Below, in pieces: positions 1 to 8,815 of a stretch of DNA of 64,000 nt. Every line of letters starts with the position of its first letter. Position 1 is the first letter of the stretch. The DNA comes from an uncultured Eubacteriales bacterium (lineage in GTDB: Bacteria > Bacillota > Clostridia > Christensenellales > Borkfalkiaceae): assembly GCA_905207235.1 (NCBI GenBank), contig CAJLKN010000005.1, forward strand, positions 36,610 through 100,609. The letters run 5' to 3'. The position numbers were made by a program, and so were the translations under genes. A model generated the notes under the pieces. The model was given only the letters and a program-made list of their open reading frames with translations, had not been told where the DNA came from and ran no database searches.

Positions 1-2
1 TT

Positions 3-242
3 TCCCTCCTCGCGGTCTGCGCGACGGATGCGGCAAAGGGCGACAGCGTAAAACTTGATTGCGACCTTTCGCACACCTATCTTTTCGACGCCGACACGCG
101 CCTTACGCTTCTTGAAAGGGACGAGGGCTATACAAAGACGGGCTATGCCGACGCGGACGCATCTTCTATGACTTACGCCGAGGAAGAAAAGCTCAAAAGC
201 GACCTCAAACCCGTCGCCGCTCCTTCCAAAAAGAAGAGATAA
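3..242 (+). CDS. C-terminal end of a sugar ABC transporter ATPase (partial)
   Basis: Only the last 79 codons are in the window; the start lies upstream. The readable tail contains the pattern LSHTYLFDADTRLTLL, which resembles the final beta strands of the TOBE domain in MsmX/UgpC-type ATPases that energise sugar importers (family members end with a similar H-x-F-D-x-x-T segment). After it comes a hydrophilic tail ending in KKKR. No nucleotide-binding motif is visible because that part is outside. The assignment rests on the tail alone and is an inference. A hairpin follows 56 bases after the stop. Confidence 0.5.
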   Translation, partial: SLLAVCATDAAKGDSVKLDCDLSHTYLFDADTRLTLLERDEGYTKTGYADADASSMTYAEEEKLKSDLKPVAAPSKKKR

Positions 243-297
243 TTAAAGGTAAAAAACATCATCGCCGCGCAAAGGCGGCAAAAAAAATAAGCTATAA

Positions 298-334
298 AGC
301 GCTCCCGCCGTAAAGAGCGGGGGCGCTTGCGTTT
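298..334 (+). terminator. Hairpin terminator, weak T-run
   Basis: An 11-bp stem (298-308 with 317-327, one G-T pair) closes an 8-base loop and is followed by TTGCGTTT. It sits between the partial ABC ATPase gene and the permease gene. The interrupted T-run makes it a weak or partial terminator. Confidence 0.5.
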
Positions 335-370
335 AAAAAAGCGCGAAAGGACTATAATAATCATATATTT

Positions 371-1246
371 ATGGAAGTTGTATTAGACGCCCTTCTGGAC
401 ACTTTGAAGGTGTTCCCCTTCATACTGATAATATATATACTCATCGAGCTTTTGGAGCACCGCACGTCGTTCACCAAAAATCACAGGCTGCTCCAGGGCA
501 AGCTCGCACCGCTCATAGGCACGGTTACGGGCATAATTCCGCAGTGCGGCTTTTCCGTTATGGCGGCAAAGCTGTACGATAAAAACTTTATCCGCACGGG
601 CACTCTGCTCGCCGTCTTTCTCGCCACGAGCGACGAGGCGTTGATTATCCTCATCTCGAGCGGAGCGGTTGCCGCCTCGGTAATGCCCCTCATCGCAATA
701 AAAATAGTCGTCGGTCTAGCCGTCGGCTATCTAGTCAATTTTCTCCTTTCAAACGAAAAACTCGCCGAATTGCAGGAGGACGACCACGAAGAAATTCACG
801 CCTATTCCTGCGGCAGGGAGCACGAAGGCAAAAGCGGTATAAAAGTTTACCTCGTCGAGCCGCTCATACACTCTCTCAAAATCGCGCTCTATATACTTAT
901 AGTCAACCTCGTTTTCGGCTTCATCGTCGATGCGGTGGGCGAGGACGCGATTTCCGCAAGTCTGATAGGCGGACCTTACCTTCAACCGCTCATAACCTCC
1001 GCCGTCGGGCTCATACCCAACTGCGCTTCGAGCACGATAATTACCCAGACTTACGTGGCGGGCGGAATAATGTTCGGCAGCATGGTTGCAGGTCTTTGCT
1101 GCAATGCGGGGCTGGGCTTTGTCATTCTTCTTAAAAATACTAAAAAAATCAAGCGCAACATTCTTCTTATCATAACTTTGTACGCCGTCTCCGTGCTAGT
1201 CGGCATTGCGGTAAACGGCGTCATGGTCGCATGCGGAATGGTCTGA
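371..1246 (+). CDS. Putative heavy-metal/manganese efflux permease (ArsP_2-like)
   Basis: A 291-residue polytopic membrane protein. It has two homologous halves, each with a Pro-x-Cys motif in a hydrophobic context: GIIPQCGFS near residue 55 and GLIPNCASS near residue 216. The halves are joined by a hydrophilic His/Cys/acid-rich linker (about residues 132-155, with HEEIH and SCGREH) that could bind metal. This layout matches the family annotated as putative arsenic efflux protein or putative manganese transporter (PF11449-like); the substrate is not established. The gene stands alone, 129 bases after the previous stop. Membrane location is clear; the exported ion is inference. Confidence 0.7.
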   Translation: MEVVLDALLDTLKVFPFILIIYILIELLEHRTSFTKNHRLLQGKLAPLIGTVTGIIPQCGFSVMAAKLYDKNFIRTGTLLAVFLATSDEALIILISSGAVAASVMPLIAIKIVVGLAVGYLVNFLLSNEKLAELQEDDHEEIHAYSCGREHEGKSGIKVYLVEPLIHSLKIALYILIVNLVFGFIVDAVGEDAISASLIGGPYLQPLITSAVGLIPNCASSTIITQTYVAGGIMFGSMVAGLCCNAGLGFVILLKNTKKIKRNILLIITLYAVSVLVGIAVNGVMVACGMV

Positions 1247-1429
1247 TGCACTGTAAGGTAAGCGTGCGCGTCGCGGGATAAACAGGGTTGCAAGTCGTTT
1301 TGATAAGAATTGAAACGGGCACGGAAAACGAGGGAAGGGCTTTTTGTTCAAACGCCCGACAGGCGGCGAGCGCCGCCTTCCGCGGGCATAAAAAGACAAA
1401 AATTTTTTTGCCGCGGCGGGCAATTTAAG

Positions 1430-1459
1430 TTGACTTGGATAATAGTGCTTTGGTATAAT
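1430..1459 (+). promoter_or_regulatory. Sigma-A-type promoter of rpsU
   Basis: TTGACT (1430-1435) and TATAAT (1454-1459) are separated by 18 bases and lie 50 bases upstream of the rpsU start codon. Confidence 0.75.
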
Positions 1460-1508
1460 AATTGAGCATTTTGAAAATAACTGCGCAGGCGAAGGAGGGT
1501 AGAAGAAC

Positions 1509-1685
1509 ATGTCCACGATTAAAGTCGGTGAAAACGAGTCGGTTGAAAGCGCGCTCAGAAGATTTAAGAGAAAGTGCTCGCGCGACGGCATAATAGGCGA
1601 CCTCAGAAAGAAAGAGTTTTACGAATCTCCTTCCGTAAAGAGACGCAAGAAGTCCGAAGCGGCAAGAAAGCGCAGCAGAAACTAA
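1509..1685 (+). CDS. rpsU: 30S ribosomal protein S21
   Basis: A 58-residue very basic protein beginning MSTIKVGENESVESALRRFK, with the S21 signature of an acidic N-terminal helix followed by FKRKC and a Lys/Arg-rich tail (VKRRKKSEAARKRSRN). Length and composition are exactly those of Firmicutes S21, a small-subunit protein near the 3' end of 16S rRNA that assists initiation. GAAGGAGGG lies eight bases before ATG. It has its own promoter and terminator, so it appears to be a single-gene unit. In many Firmicutes the next gene is yqeY; here the neighbour is an unrelated 125-residue protein. Confidence 0.95.
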   Translation: MSTIKVGENESVESALRRFKRKCSRDGIIGDLRKKEFYESPSVKRRKKSEAARKRSRN

Positions 1686-1691
1686 GTAAAC

Positions 1692-1732
1692 AAACTCTAC
1701 CAGGCGGCGACGCAGGGTAGAGTTTTTTCTTT
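1692..1732 (+). terminator. Rho-independent terminator of rpsU
   Basis: Ten-bp perfect stem (1692-1701 with 1716-1725), 14-base loop, then a TTTTTTCTTT tract. Confidence 0.9.
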
Positions 1733-1759
1733 ATAAAATAAGTCGAAAACGGGTGAATT

Positions 1760-2137
1760 ATGGAAGATTTGAAGAGTGCGGCGCGCAGCGCGAAGAGGCG
1801 GCTGAAAAGCGATTTCTGGCAGAAGTGCAAAAAGGACGTCGATGAAGGCGCGGTGGCTGCAAGACAAAAAGGTCTTAACGAAAGCAAAGTAAAATCCAAT
1901 ATATACGGCAAAGTAAAACAGAGCATAAAGGGCGAGCGCCCCGACGCGTTCTATCTGAGGGTGAAGGAACTTCTCGATACATACGGCGAAGTTTCCGATG
2001 CCATCGGCAGGCTGACCGACAAAGAGTTATACGAAACGCTCTCTTACGACGAAAAACAGCGATATAACTTAGAGCTTTCCGAAAAGTATCTCGCCGCGCT
2101 CGAAAAGTACCGCCGCGAAAAGGAAATGAACATTTAA
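1760..2137 (+). CDS. Hypothetical helical soluble protein, 125 aa
   Basis: I do not recognise a family. The protein is highly charged, Lys/Glu-rich and predicted mainly alpha-helical, with no signal peptide or membrane segment. The N-terminal 40 residues are strongly basic (AARSAKRRLKSDFW, KCKKD); the rest resembles a helical bundle (RVKELLDTYGEVSDAIGRL) ending in a charged helix. The ribosome site (GGGTGAATT before ATG) is weak. It lies 27 bases after the rpsU terminator and just before the pcrA promoter. Coding is supported by uninterrupted length, GC-rich third positions like neighbouring genes and the lack of a competing frame. Confidence 0.6.
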   Translation: MEDLKSAARSAKRRLKSDFWQKCKKDVDEGAVAARQKGLNESKVKSNIYGKVKQSIKGERPDAFYLRVKELLDTYGEVSDAIGRLTDKELYETLSYDEKQRYNLELSEKYLAALEKYRREKEMNI

Positions 2138-2141
2138 GCGT

Positions 2142-2170
2142 TTGTCAAACGCCCGTGCGTGTGGTATAAT
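2142..2170 (+). promoter_or_regulatory. Promoter of the pcrA-ligA operon
   Basis: TTGTCA (2142-2147) and TATAAT (2165-2170), spacing 17, 52 bases before the pcrA ATG. Confidence 0.8.
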
Positions 2171-2222
2171 AATTAAGCACAATTTTCTTTTCAAAATTTA
2201 TTTTTTACCGTAAGACAAGGCA

Positions 2223-4592
2223 ATGGATAACATACTTTCATCACTCAATCCCGAACAGTTAAAACCCGTCTGCGACACCGAAGGGCACGTTTTGGTGCTC
2301 GCGGGCGCGGGCAGCGGCAAGACGAGGGTTTTGACCTCGCGCATTGCGTACATACTCGAAAAAGGTCTGTGCGCTCCCTCGGGAATACTTGCAATAACTT
2401 TCACCAACAAGGCGGCGGGCGAAATGCGCGAACGCCTTGCCGGCATGCTCGGCGACGTTTCGTCCATGTGGATATGCACCATTCATTCTATGTGCGTGCG
2501 CATTTTAAGGCAGTTTGCCGAGAGCGCGGGGCTTAAAAGCAATTTTTCCATATACTCTGAAACGGAGCGCGCAAACGTCATTAAAAAGGCGTTCAAGGAG
2601 CTCGATTTCGACGACGAAAAACTGTTAAAGGACGCCAAGTATCACATAGCTAACGCAAAAATGCTCGGTTTGGAGCCCGACAGCTACGGTTCGCGCTACG
2701 CCGATGTTCCGCATATGGACGACATTGTGCTCATTTACGATAAGTACGACAAGCACCTCGCGTCCAACAACGCCCTCGACTTCGACGATTTGTTGATACG
2801 CACGTTGCGCCTGCTCCGCGGCAACGAGGAGGCTAGGGACTATCTTTCGGATAAATTCAGGTACATTCTCGTCGACGAGTTTCAGGATACCAACGCCGTT
2901 CAGTACAACATAATAAAACTGCTCGCCTCGAAGCATTGCAACCTGTTTGCCGTCGGCGACGACGATCAGTCCATATACGGCTGGCGCGGCGCGGAGATAG
3001 AAAACATTCTGCGCTTCGACAAGGACTATCCCGACGCAAAGGTGTATAAGCTCGAGCGCAATTACCGCTCGACCAAGTCGATATTGAAGTTTGCCAACGC
3101 CATAATAAAGAACAATGGCACTCGCCGCGGCAAAACGCTGTGGACGGAGGGGGACGACGGGGAAAACCCCGTATTCTACCAGGCGGAAGAGGAGGCGGAC
3201 GAGGCTCTGTTTGCCGCCCGCACGATAACCGCCGCCGTCGCGAGGGGCGAAAAATATTCCTCGTTCGCAGTGCTCATGCGCATAAACGCGCTTACGCGCT
3301 CTTACGAACAGGAATTCACTAAATATTCTATACCTTACAAGGTTTTCGGCGGCTTCAAGTTCTTCGAAAGAAAGGAAATTAAGGACGTTCTGGCATACCT
3401 TCGCCTCATATCCAACCCCTTCGACGACGAAGCGCTCTCGCGCATAATAAATGTGCCCAAGCGCGGCATCGGCGGCAAGACGCTCGAGGCTATGGAAGTT
3501 TACGCCGCGCAGTCGGGGCTTTCCTTATACGACGCCTGCCTCGACGCGGAATATCTCCCCCTGACGGCGGGCGGCAAGAGCAAACTCTGCGACTTCGCCG
3601 ATACTGTTAAGGGACTGGTGATCTCGGCGCAGAGCGGCTCGGTCGCGCAGCTCGTGCGCGACGTCATTTCACGCACCGATTTGCGCTCCGCCTACGACGA
3701 CGGCACGGACGAGGGGGACGGCAAGCTCGCCAACCTCGACGAATTCATCGCCTCAGTGGATGATTTTTCCCGCCTCAATCCGCAGGCGACGCTCGACGAA
3801 TATTTAAATCAGGTCATTCTTTCCTCCGATACCGACGACATGAACGACGGCAACTACGTAACGCTCGCCACCATACATTCGGTAAAGGGGCTGGAATTCG
3901 ACAATGTGATAATCTGTGGTTTGGAGGACGGCATAATGCCCTCGTCCCGTTCGCAGAACGACAAAAAGACGCTCGAAGAGGAGCGAAGGCTTATGTACGT
4001 CGCCATAACGCGGGCGAGGAAAAAACTTTACTTAACGCTTTCGCGCTCGCGCTATCTCTACGGGCACAGGGACAGGACGATACCCTCGCGCTTCATAAGC
4101 GAACTGGGCGACCTTCTGCCCCGCAATTCTCTCTCGTCGTCGCCCTATCAGGGCTATCGCGGCGCGGAGGGCTATTCAACTTATCGCACGCTCGGCGAAA
4201 ATTCTTATCAGCGCAGGAGCGGCTACGGCGATTATCCCCGCAGGGACGGCTATGCCGATTATTCCCGCAGAGACAGCTACGGCAGTCGGGACGACTTTTC
4301 CTCGTCGCGCGGCAGGGGAGTTTATTCCTCCGACGAGGGTTACGAAAGCGACCTGCCCGCCGCACCCGTCAGAACGGAGAGGGTTAATTTCGTTTCGCCC
4401 TCGGCGTTCTCCACGCGCAAGCCGCAGGCAAACAAGAGTTATGCCGTTGGCACGAAGGTCAGACACCCCAAATTCGGACTTGGCACGGTAATTGCCGTCA
4501 AAAACGGCGGGGCGGTCATAAACGTCGCGTTCGACGGGCAGGGCATAAGGGAGCTTTCGGCTTCGATTGCGCCTCTGGAGATTATAAAATGA
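2223..4592 (+). CDS. pcrA: ATP-dependent DNA helicase PcrA/UvrD (SF1A)
   Basis: A 789-residue 3'-5' helicase for repair and replication-fork maintenance. Visible motifs: Walker A AGAGSGKTR (about 28-36), motif Ia TFTNKAA, Walker B VDEFQDT, motif III GDDDQSIYGWRGA, motif IV LERNYRS, motif V TIHSVKGLEFDNV and motif VI VAITRARK. It is longer than usual (about 720-750). The surplus is a Tyr/Arg/Gly/Ser-rich low-complexity stretch at about residues 636-710 with repeated GYxDYxRRD-like units, before the conserved C-terminal module (VGTKVRHPKFGLGTV) that in PcrA contacts RNA polymerase. The stop overlaps the ligA start by four bases (ATGA), so the two genes are translationally coupled. Confidence 0.95.
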   Translation: MDNILSSLNPEQLKPVCDTEGHVLVLAGAGSGKTRVLTSRIAYILEKGLCAPSGILAITFTNKAAGEMRERLAGMLGDVSSMWICTIHSMCVRILRQFAESAGLKSNFSIYSETERANVIKKAFKELDFDDEKLLKDAKYHIANAKMLGLEPDSYGSRYADVPHMDDIVLIYDKYDKHLASNNALDFDDLLIRTLRLLRGNEEARDYLSDKFRYILVDEFQDTNAVQYNIIKLLASKHCNLFAVGDDDQSIYGWRGAEIENILRFDKDYPDAKVYKLERNYRSTKSILKFANAIIKNNGTRRGKTLWTEGDDGENPVFYQAEEEADEALFAARTITAAVARGEKYSSFAVLMRINALTRSYEQEFTKYSIPYKVFGGFKFFERKEIKDVLAYLRLISNPFDDEALSRIINVPKRGIGGKTLEAMEVYAAQSGLSLYDACLDAEYLPLTAGGKSKLCDFADTVKGLVISAQSGSVAQLVRDVISRTDLRSAYDDGTDEGDGKLANLDEFIASVDDFSRLNPQATLDEYLNQVILSSDTDDMNDGNYVTLATIHSVKGLEFDNVIICGLEDGIMPSSRSQNDKKTLEEERRLMYVAITRARKKLYLTLSRSRYLYGHRDRTIPSRFISELGDLLPRNSLSSSPYQGYRGAEGYSTYRTLGENSYQRRSGYGDYPRRDGYADYSRRDSYGSRDDFSSSRGRGVYSSDEGYESDLPAAPVRTERVNFVSPSAFSTRKPQANKSYAVGTKVRHPKFGLGTVIAVKNGGAVINVAFDGQGIRELSASIAPLEIIK

Positions 4593-6526
4593 GCAGAGTG
4601 AGAGAGCTTATAGACACGCTCAACAAATGGGCGTACGAATATTACGTGCTGGATAATCCCTCCGTGTCCGACAGGGAATACGACCGCCTTTACGACGAGT
4701 TGGTTGAAATTGAACAGCGCACGGGCGTCGTCGAACCCGACAGTCCCACGCGAAGGGTGGGCGGACAGCCGCTCAAATCGTTTGCAAGGCACGAGCACAT
4801 CGCAAGGCTGTATTCTCTGGATAAAGTGGTAACCTACGACCGCCTTTCGGCGTTCGTAACGCGCATAAAAAAGGTCAAGCCCGACGCAGATTTTACCGTT
4901 GAATACAAATACGACGGGCTGACTATGTGCATAACATACGAAAACGGCGCGTTCGTGCGCGCTACGACGCGCGGCAACGGCGTCGTCGGCGAAGACGTTA
5001 CCGCGCAGTGCCTGACGGTCAAATCGCTGCCTTTGAAAGTGCCCTTCAAGGGGCTTATGGAAGTTCAGGGCGAAGCCGTAATACCCCTTTCCACGCTCGA
5101 AAAATACAACAGCACCGCGGAAGAAAAATTGAAAAACGCGCGCAACGCCGCGGCGGGCGCGGTGCGCAACCTCGACCCGTCCGTTACGGCGGCGAGGGGA
5201 GTGGAAATACTCTTTTACAACGTCAACTATATAGAGGGCAAAAAATTTTCTTCGCAGGTCGAAATGTTCGACTTTCTCAAAGAAAACTTCTTCAAGGTAT
5301 ATCCCTTTTTGGAAGTGTGCAGGAATGAGGAGGAAATAATTTCCGCCCTCGAAAAGATTGAAATAGAGCGCAAGAATATCGATATTTTAACCGACGGCGC
5401 GGTAATCAAGGTCAACGACGTCGCAGTGCGCGACAAGCTCGGCTATACCGATAAGTTCCCCCGCTGGGCTACGGCTTTCAAGTTCGAAGCGGAGGAGGCG
5501 CAGACCACCGTGCGCGACGTCATATGGCAGGTCGGCAGAACGGGCAAACTTACGCCGCTGGCGTTAGTCGATCCCGTCGAGCTTGGCGGCGCGACGGTAA
5601 AGAGAGCTACGCTCAATAACTTCGGCGACATAGAGCGCAAGGATATAAAAATCGGCAGCGTCGTCGCTATACGCCGTTCAAACGAAGTCATTCCCGAAAT
5701 TTTAGGCTGCGTCGTGCACACGGGCAGCAGCGTGAATATTACAAAACCTTCCGTATGTCCTTACTGCGGCAGCAAGGTTGTAGAGGACGGGGCAAACCTG
5801 TTCTGCACCAACAGACTGTGCAAGCCGAGAATTGTGGCGAAGTTCGAGCATTTTGCAAGCAAGGACGCGATGGACATAGAGGGCTTTTCGGAGGCTACGG
5901 CTGCGCAGCTGAATGAAAAACTCGGGTTTATTCAATGTTCGCAGCTCTATACGCTGACGGAAGACAATCTTTCAAAGCTCGAAGGCTTCAAGGACAAAAA
6001 GATTTCCAACCTTCTTTCGGCAATTCAAAAGAGCAGATCAATTCCGTTGGAGAGATTTATATTCGCCCTCGGCATAGACGGCGTCGGCAAGGTTGCCGCA
6101 CGCGATCTTTCGGCGGCGTTCGGCAGCGTTCAGGCGCTTTCCGAGGCGTCGGCGGAGCAACTCACCGAGCTTGAAAATATAGGGCAGATTACCGCCGAAG
6201 CCATTGTCGGCTGGTTCAGGGACGAGGACAACAAAGCCGAGCTTTCTTCGCTTCTGAATTATGTCTCTCCGTATGTCGAAAAGCGCGTTGAAGGCGGCAT
6301 ATTCGCGGGGCAAACGGTCGTTCTGACGGGCAGTCTTCAATCTATGACGCGCGGCAACGCCCAGAAATTAATCGAAAAAGAGGGCGGCGTATGCGGTTCT
6401 TCGGTAACGAGAAAAACTACCCTCGTAATAGTCGGAGAGGACGCGGGCTCAAAGCTGGCAAAAGCCAAAGAGCTCAATATAAAAACCATAGACGAGGAGG
6501 GTTTCCTCGCAATGATTGGCAGATAA
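4589..6526 (+). CDS. ligA: NAD-dependent DNA ligase LigA
   Basis: A 645-residue ligase that seals nicks using NAD. Domain order: Ia (Tyr residues in WAYEYYVLD), adenylation domain with catalytic Lys107 in KYDG, OB fold, Cys4 zinc finger (CPYCG ... CTNRLC), helix-hairpin-helix repeats (ALGIDGVGKVAARDL) and a C-terminal BRCT domain (about 565-645, VVLTGSL ... IDEEGFLAMI). All expected parts are present; the length is slightly below the usual 660-680. The ATG lies inside the pcrA stop region, giving the pcrA-ligA order common in Firmicutes. A strong terminator follows. Confidence 0.97.
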   Translation: MSRVRELIDTLNKWAYEYYVLDNPSVSDREYDRLYDELVEIEQRTGVVEPDSPTRRVGGQPLKSFARHEHIARLYSLDKVVTYDRLSAFVTRIKKVKPDADFTVEYKYDGLTMCITYENGAFVRATTRGNGVVGEDVTAQCLTVKSLPLKVPFKGLMEVQGEAVIPLSTLEKYNSTAEEKLKNARNAAAGAVRNLDPSVTAARGVEILFYNVNYIEGKKFSSQVEMFDFLKENFFKVYPFLEVCRNEEEIISALEKIEIERKNIDILTDGAVIKVNDVAVRDKLGYTDKFPRWATAFKFEAEEAQTTVRDVIWQVGRTGKLTPLALVDPVELGGATVKRATLNNFGDIERKDIKIGSVVAIRRSNEVIPEILGCVVHTGSSVNITKPSVCPYCGSKVVEDGANLFCTNRLCKPRIVAKFEHFASKDAMDIEGFSEATAAQLNEKLGFIQCSQLYTLTEDNLSKLEGFKDKKISNLLSAIQKSRSIPLERFIFALGIDGVGKVAARDLSAAFGSVQALSEASAEQLTELENIGQITAEAIVGWFRDEDNKAELSSLLNYVSPYVEKRVEGGIFAGQTVVLTGSLQSMTRGNAQKLIEKEGGVCGSSVTRKTTLVIVGEDAGSKLAKAKELNIKTIDEEGFLAMIGR

Positions 6527-6561
6527 ATTGCGGGCAAAACATAAAAGGCGCAGATAAATAC

Positions 6562-6601
6562 AAGGCGCGGGGCGACAATTTTGTCGCCCCGCGCCTTTTT
6601 G
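6562..6601 (+). terminator. Strong terminator after ligA
   Basis: A 17-bp perfect GC-rich stem (6562-6578 with 6581-6597) followed by T residues. It separates ligA from the convergent comF gene and could act on both transcripts. Confidence 0.9.
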
Positions 6602-6693
6602 TTGTTCATATTTTGCGGTTGAGAAAAAGTTAAATTTATTTGTGTTTTTATCGCAACGGTGTTGCGGATATTCGAAGTTTAAAAACAAAGCTT

Positions 6694-7404
6694 TTAAATT
6701 TCCGTTTTGAATTTTACCGAGGCGACCGTGGCGGCGAAAACCGCCGTCGCTCCCTTCTTTTTTAGCTGCGCGCACGCTTCTTCAAGCGTTGCGCCCGTCG
6801 TCATAACGTCGTCGATGATGAGTATTTTTTTGCCTTTGACAACATCTTTGTCGGCGGCAAAGCAACCTTTTATGTTGTTGCGCCTCTCCGCGAGGGTGAG
6901 CGATTTCTGCTCCTTTGTTTCCTTTGTTTTTTTCAGCGCGCCGTCGAGTAAGGGCAAATTCAGCCTTTCGGACAGCGCCGCGGCGAGCAGTTGCGCCTGA
7001 TTGTATCCCCTCGCGCGGGTCGCCTTCGCCGTCATGGGAATATAGCAGATTGCTTCTGCGCCGAGGGAGGAGCACTTATCTTTCAAAAGGTCGGCAAAGT
7101 ATTCTTTTAAATACGCGCCGCCGTTTTTGAACTTTAAAATAAGTTGCAATCCGCCGTCGTCGTAAACGAGTGCGGAAACGGCTTTGTCGTATGCCGGCGC
7201 GCGCCTTTTGCATTCAAGGCAAATGCCGAAAGTCGGCGTCATTCTGCCGCATACCGAACAGGTCTTTTTGTCGTTGAAAGTTACCCTCTCTGAACATTCC
7301 TTGCACAGCTTTTCGCCGCCGAAAACCTCTTTGCCGCACAGTTCACAGGTGAGATTTGCGGGGAAGAGCGCGCCCAGCACTTCTTTTGCGATATTTTTAA
7401 TCAT
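6694..7404 (-). CDS. comF: ComF family phosphoribosyltransferase-like protein
   Basis: A 236-residue protein. The N-terminal zinc-binding part has four Cys pairs (CELC, CKEC, CSVC, CLEC), followed by a type I phosphoribosyltransferase fold. The PRPP loop is ILIIDDVMTTGATLEE near residue 195, and the RARGYNQA segment typical of ComF is present. In naturally competent bacteria ComF acts in the cytoplasm during uptake or processing of transforming DNA. Its start codon overlaps the metK stop by one base (TGATG on the minus strand), so it is co-transcribed with metK and probably also under the SAM riboswitch. Confidence 0.9.
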   Translation of the reverse strand: MIKNIAKEVLGALFPANLTCELCGKEVFGGEKLCKECSERVTFNDKKTCSVCGRMTPTFGICLECKRRAPAYDKAVSALVYDDGGLQLILKFKNGGAYLKEYFADLLKDKCSSLGAEAICYIPMTAKATRARGYNQAQLLAAALSERLNLPLLDGALKKTKETKEQKSLTLAERRNNIKGCFAADKDVVKGKKILIIDDVMTTGATLEEACAQLKKKGATAVFAATVASVKFKTEI

Positions 7405-8570
7405 CAGCGCAGGTATTTTTTAAGCTCTTCGGCTCTGTCGCACTTCTCCCAGGGCAGGTTTTGCTTGCCGAAATGTCCGTAAGCCGAGGTTGCCGAGTAT
7501 ATGGGCGCGCGCAGTCCGAGCGTCTTGATAATAGCATAGGGGCGGAGGTCGAAGTTTTGCTTTACTATGTCGCAGATTTTATCGTCGGGCAGTTTTCCCG
7601 TGCCGAAAGTATCTACGAAAACGGATACGGGGCGGCTTACGCCTATTGCGTAAGCTACTTGCAGTTCTACCCTGTCGCACAGTCCTGCCGCGACGAGGTT
7701 TTTGCAGATATACCTCGACATATATGCCGCCGAACGGTCAACTTTTGTCGCGTCCTTGCCCGAAAAAGCGCCGCCGCCGTGCGCGCATTTGCCGCCGTAG
7801 GTATCGACTATTATCTTTCTGCCCGTAAGTCCGCTGTCGCCCTCGGGACCGCCTATTTCGAACCTGCCCGTCGGGTTGACGAAATATTTCGTGTCGCCGT
7901 CGAGCAGCGAAGGAGGGATAATCTTCTTTATTACTTCGTTCAGGATATCCTCTTTAAGCTGTTCCGCGCTCACCTTTTCGTCGTGCTGGGCGGAAACTAC
8001 GACCGTCTCCACTCTGACGGGCGTATCGCCGTCGTATTCTACGGTAACCTGTGTCTTTCCGTCGGGGCGGAGGTATGAAAGGGTGCCATCCTTTCTGACG
8101 GCTGTCAGCCTAGCCGCAAGTTTATGCGCAAGCGATACGGGCAGGGGCATGAGCTCCTCCGTTTCGCGGCAGGCGTAGCCGAACATCATTCCTTGGTCGC
8201 CCGCGCCTATTTCCGCCTCGTCCTCCGAGGAACCGTCCTTTGCTTCGAGCGACTTGTTCACGCCGAGGGCTATATCTGCGCTCTGTCCGTGAACGGCTAC
8301 GTCTATTCTGCATTTATCGAAAGAAAAATTGCCGAATGTGTAGCCCGTAAGGCGTATCTTTTCGCGCGCAATTTTTTCGTAATCGACCTTGGCAGTCGTT
8401 GTAACTTCGCCCATGATGAGCAGTCTGTCGTACGCCGCACAGCACTCTATCGCGCAGCGCGCGTCGGGGTCCTGTGCGAGTATGCTGTCGAGTATGGCGT
8501 CTGCAATTCCGTCGCAGAGCTTATCGGGATGTCCTTCTGTTACGCTTTCGCTCGTAAAAAATTTTTTCAT
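7404..8570 (-). CDS. metK: S-adenosylmethionine synthetase
   Basis: A 388-residue enzyme making SAM from ATP and methionine. The family signatures are plain: N-terminal FTSESVTEGHPDKLCDGIAD, the ATP/methionine loop GAGDQGMMFGYA near residue 120, and GGGAFSGKDATKVDRSAAY near residue 265. Length is normal. A ribosome site (AAAGGAAAG) precedes ATG. The gene lies downstream of a SAM-I riboswitch and a consensus promoter, so expression is repressed when SAM is abundant. comF is the second gene of the unit. Confidence 0.98.
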   Translation of the reverse strand: MKKFFTSESVTEGHPDKLCDGIADAILDSILAQDPDARCAIECCAAYDRLLIMGEVTTTAKVDYEKIAREKIRLTGYTFGNFSFDKCRIDVAVHGQSADIALGVNKSLEAKDGSSEDEAEIGAGDQGMMFGYACRETEELMPLPVSLAHKLAARLTAVRKDGTLSYLRPDGKTQVTVEYDGDTPVRVETVVVSAQHDEKVSAEQLKEDILNEVIKKIIPPSLLDGDTKYFVNPTGRFEIGGPEGDSGLTGRKIIVDTYGGKCAHGGGAFSGKDATKVDRSAAYMSRYICKNLVAAGLCDRVELQVAYAIGVSRPVSVFVDTFGTGKLPDDKICDIVKQNFDLRPYAIIKTLGLRAPIYSATSAYGHFGKQNLPWEKCDRAEELKKYLR

Positions 8571-8607
8571 GTCGTCTTTCCTTTTTTTCTTTCTTTTTGT
8601 ATAAATG

Positions 8608-8735
8608 AAAAACCCGCTCGGTTTACCGAACGGGTATAAATTTTTAATGTTCCCATCGGTACGGCATTAGCACCTTGCTTAAAGCAGGTTGCTGTGTGGT
8701 CAACGGGCCGGTCCCTCGCACACTCTTGATGTTTG
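8608..8735 (-). promoter_or_regulatory. SAM-I (S-box) riboswitch with terminator, upstream of metK
   Basis: Read on the minus strand, the leader shows S-box hallmarks: ATCAAGAG at 8730-8723, then GAGGGACCGGCCC, GCAACC, AAGGTGCTAAT and CCGATGGGAAC ending near 8649. P1 can form between ACATC and GATGG. The aptamer is followed by an expression platform: a terminator stem at 8635-8611 (ACCCGTTCGG paired with CCGAGCGGGT) and a T-run. SAM binding should favour the terminator and switch off metK-comF. Confidence 0.95.
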
Positions 8736-8742
8736 CCAATAT

Positions 8743-8771
8743 ATTATAACTATTGCCAAATCCTTTGTCAA
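8743..8771 (-). promoter_or_regulatory. Promoter of metK-comF
   Basis: On the minus strand TTGACA (8771-8766) and TATAAT (8748-8743) with 17-base spacing, a perfect consensus, directly before the S-box leader. Confidence 0.9.
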
Positions 8772-8780
8772 ACAAATTAT

Positions 8781-8809
8781 TTGCATTTCGCCCTGTTTTA
8801 TTTTATAAT
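8781..8809 (+). promoter_or_regulatory. Divergent promoter of the radical SAM gene
   Basis: TTGCAT (8781-8786) and TATAAT (8804-8809), spacing 17. Its -35 is 10 bases from the -35 of the metK promoter. The only plausible ATG begins at 8816, where transcription should start, so the mRNA may be leaderless. Confidence 0.75.
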
Positions 8810-8815
8810 ATAGGT

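Noticed and set aside
7461..8078. Open frame antisense to metK
   Set aside because: It is a mirror of the GC-rich metK frame; metK has full motifs, promoter and riboswitch, and the antisense frame has no ribosome site or family.
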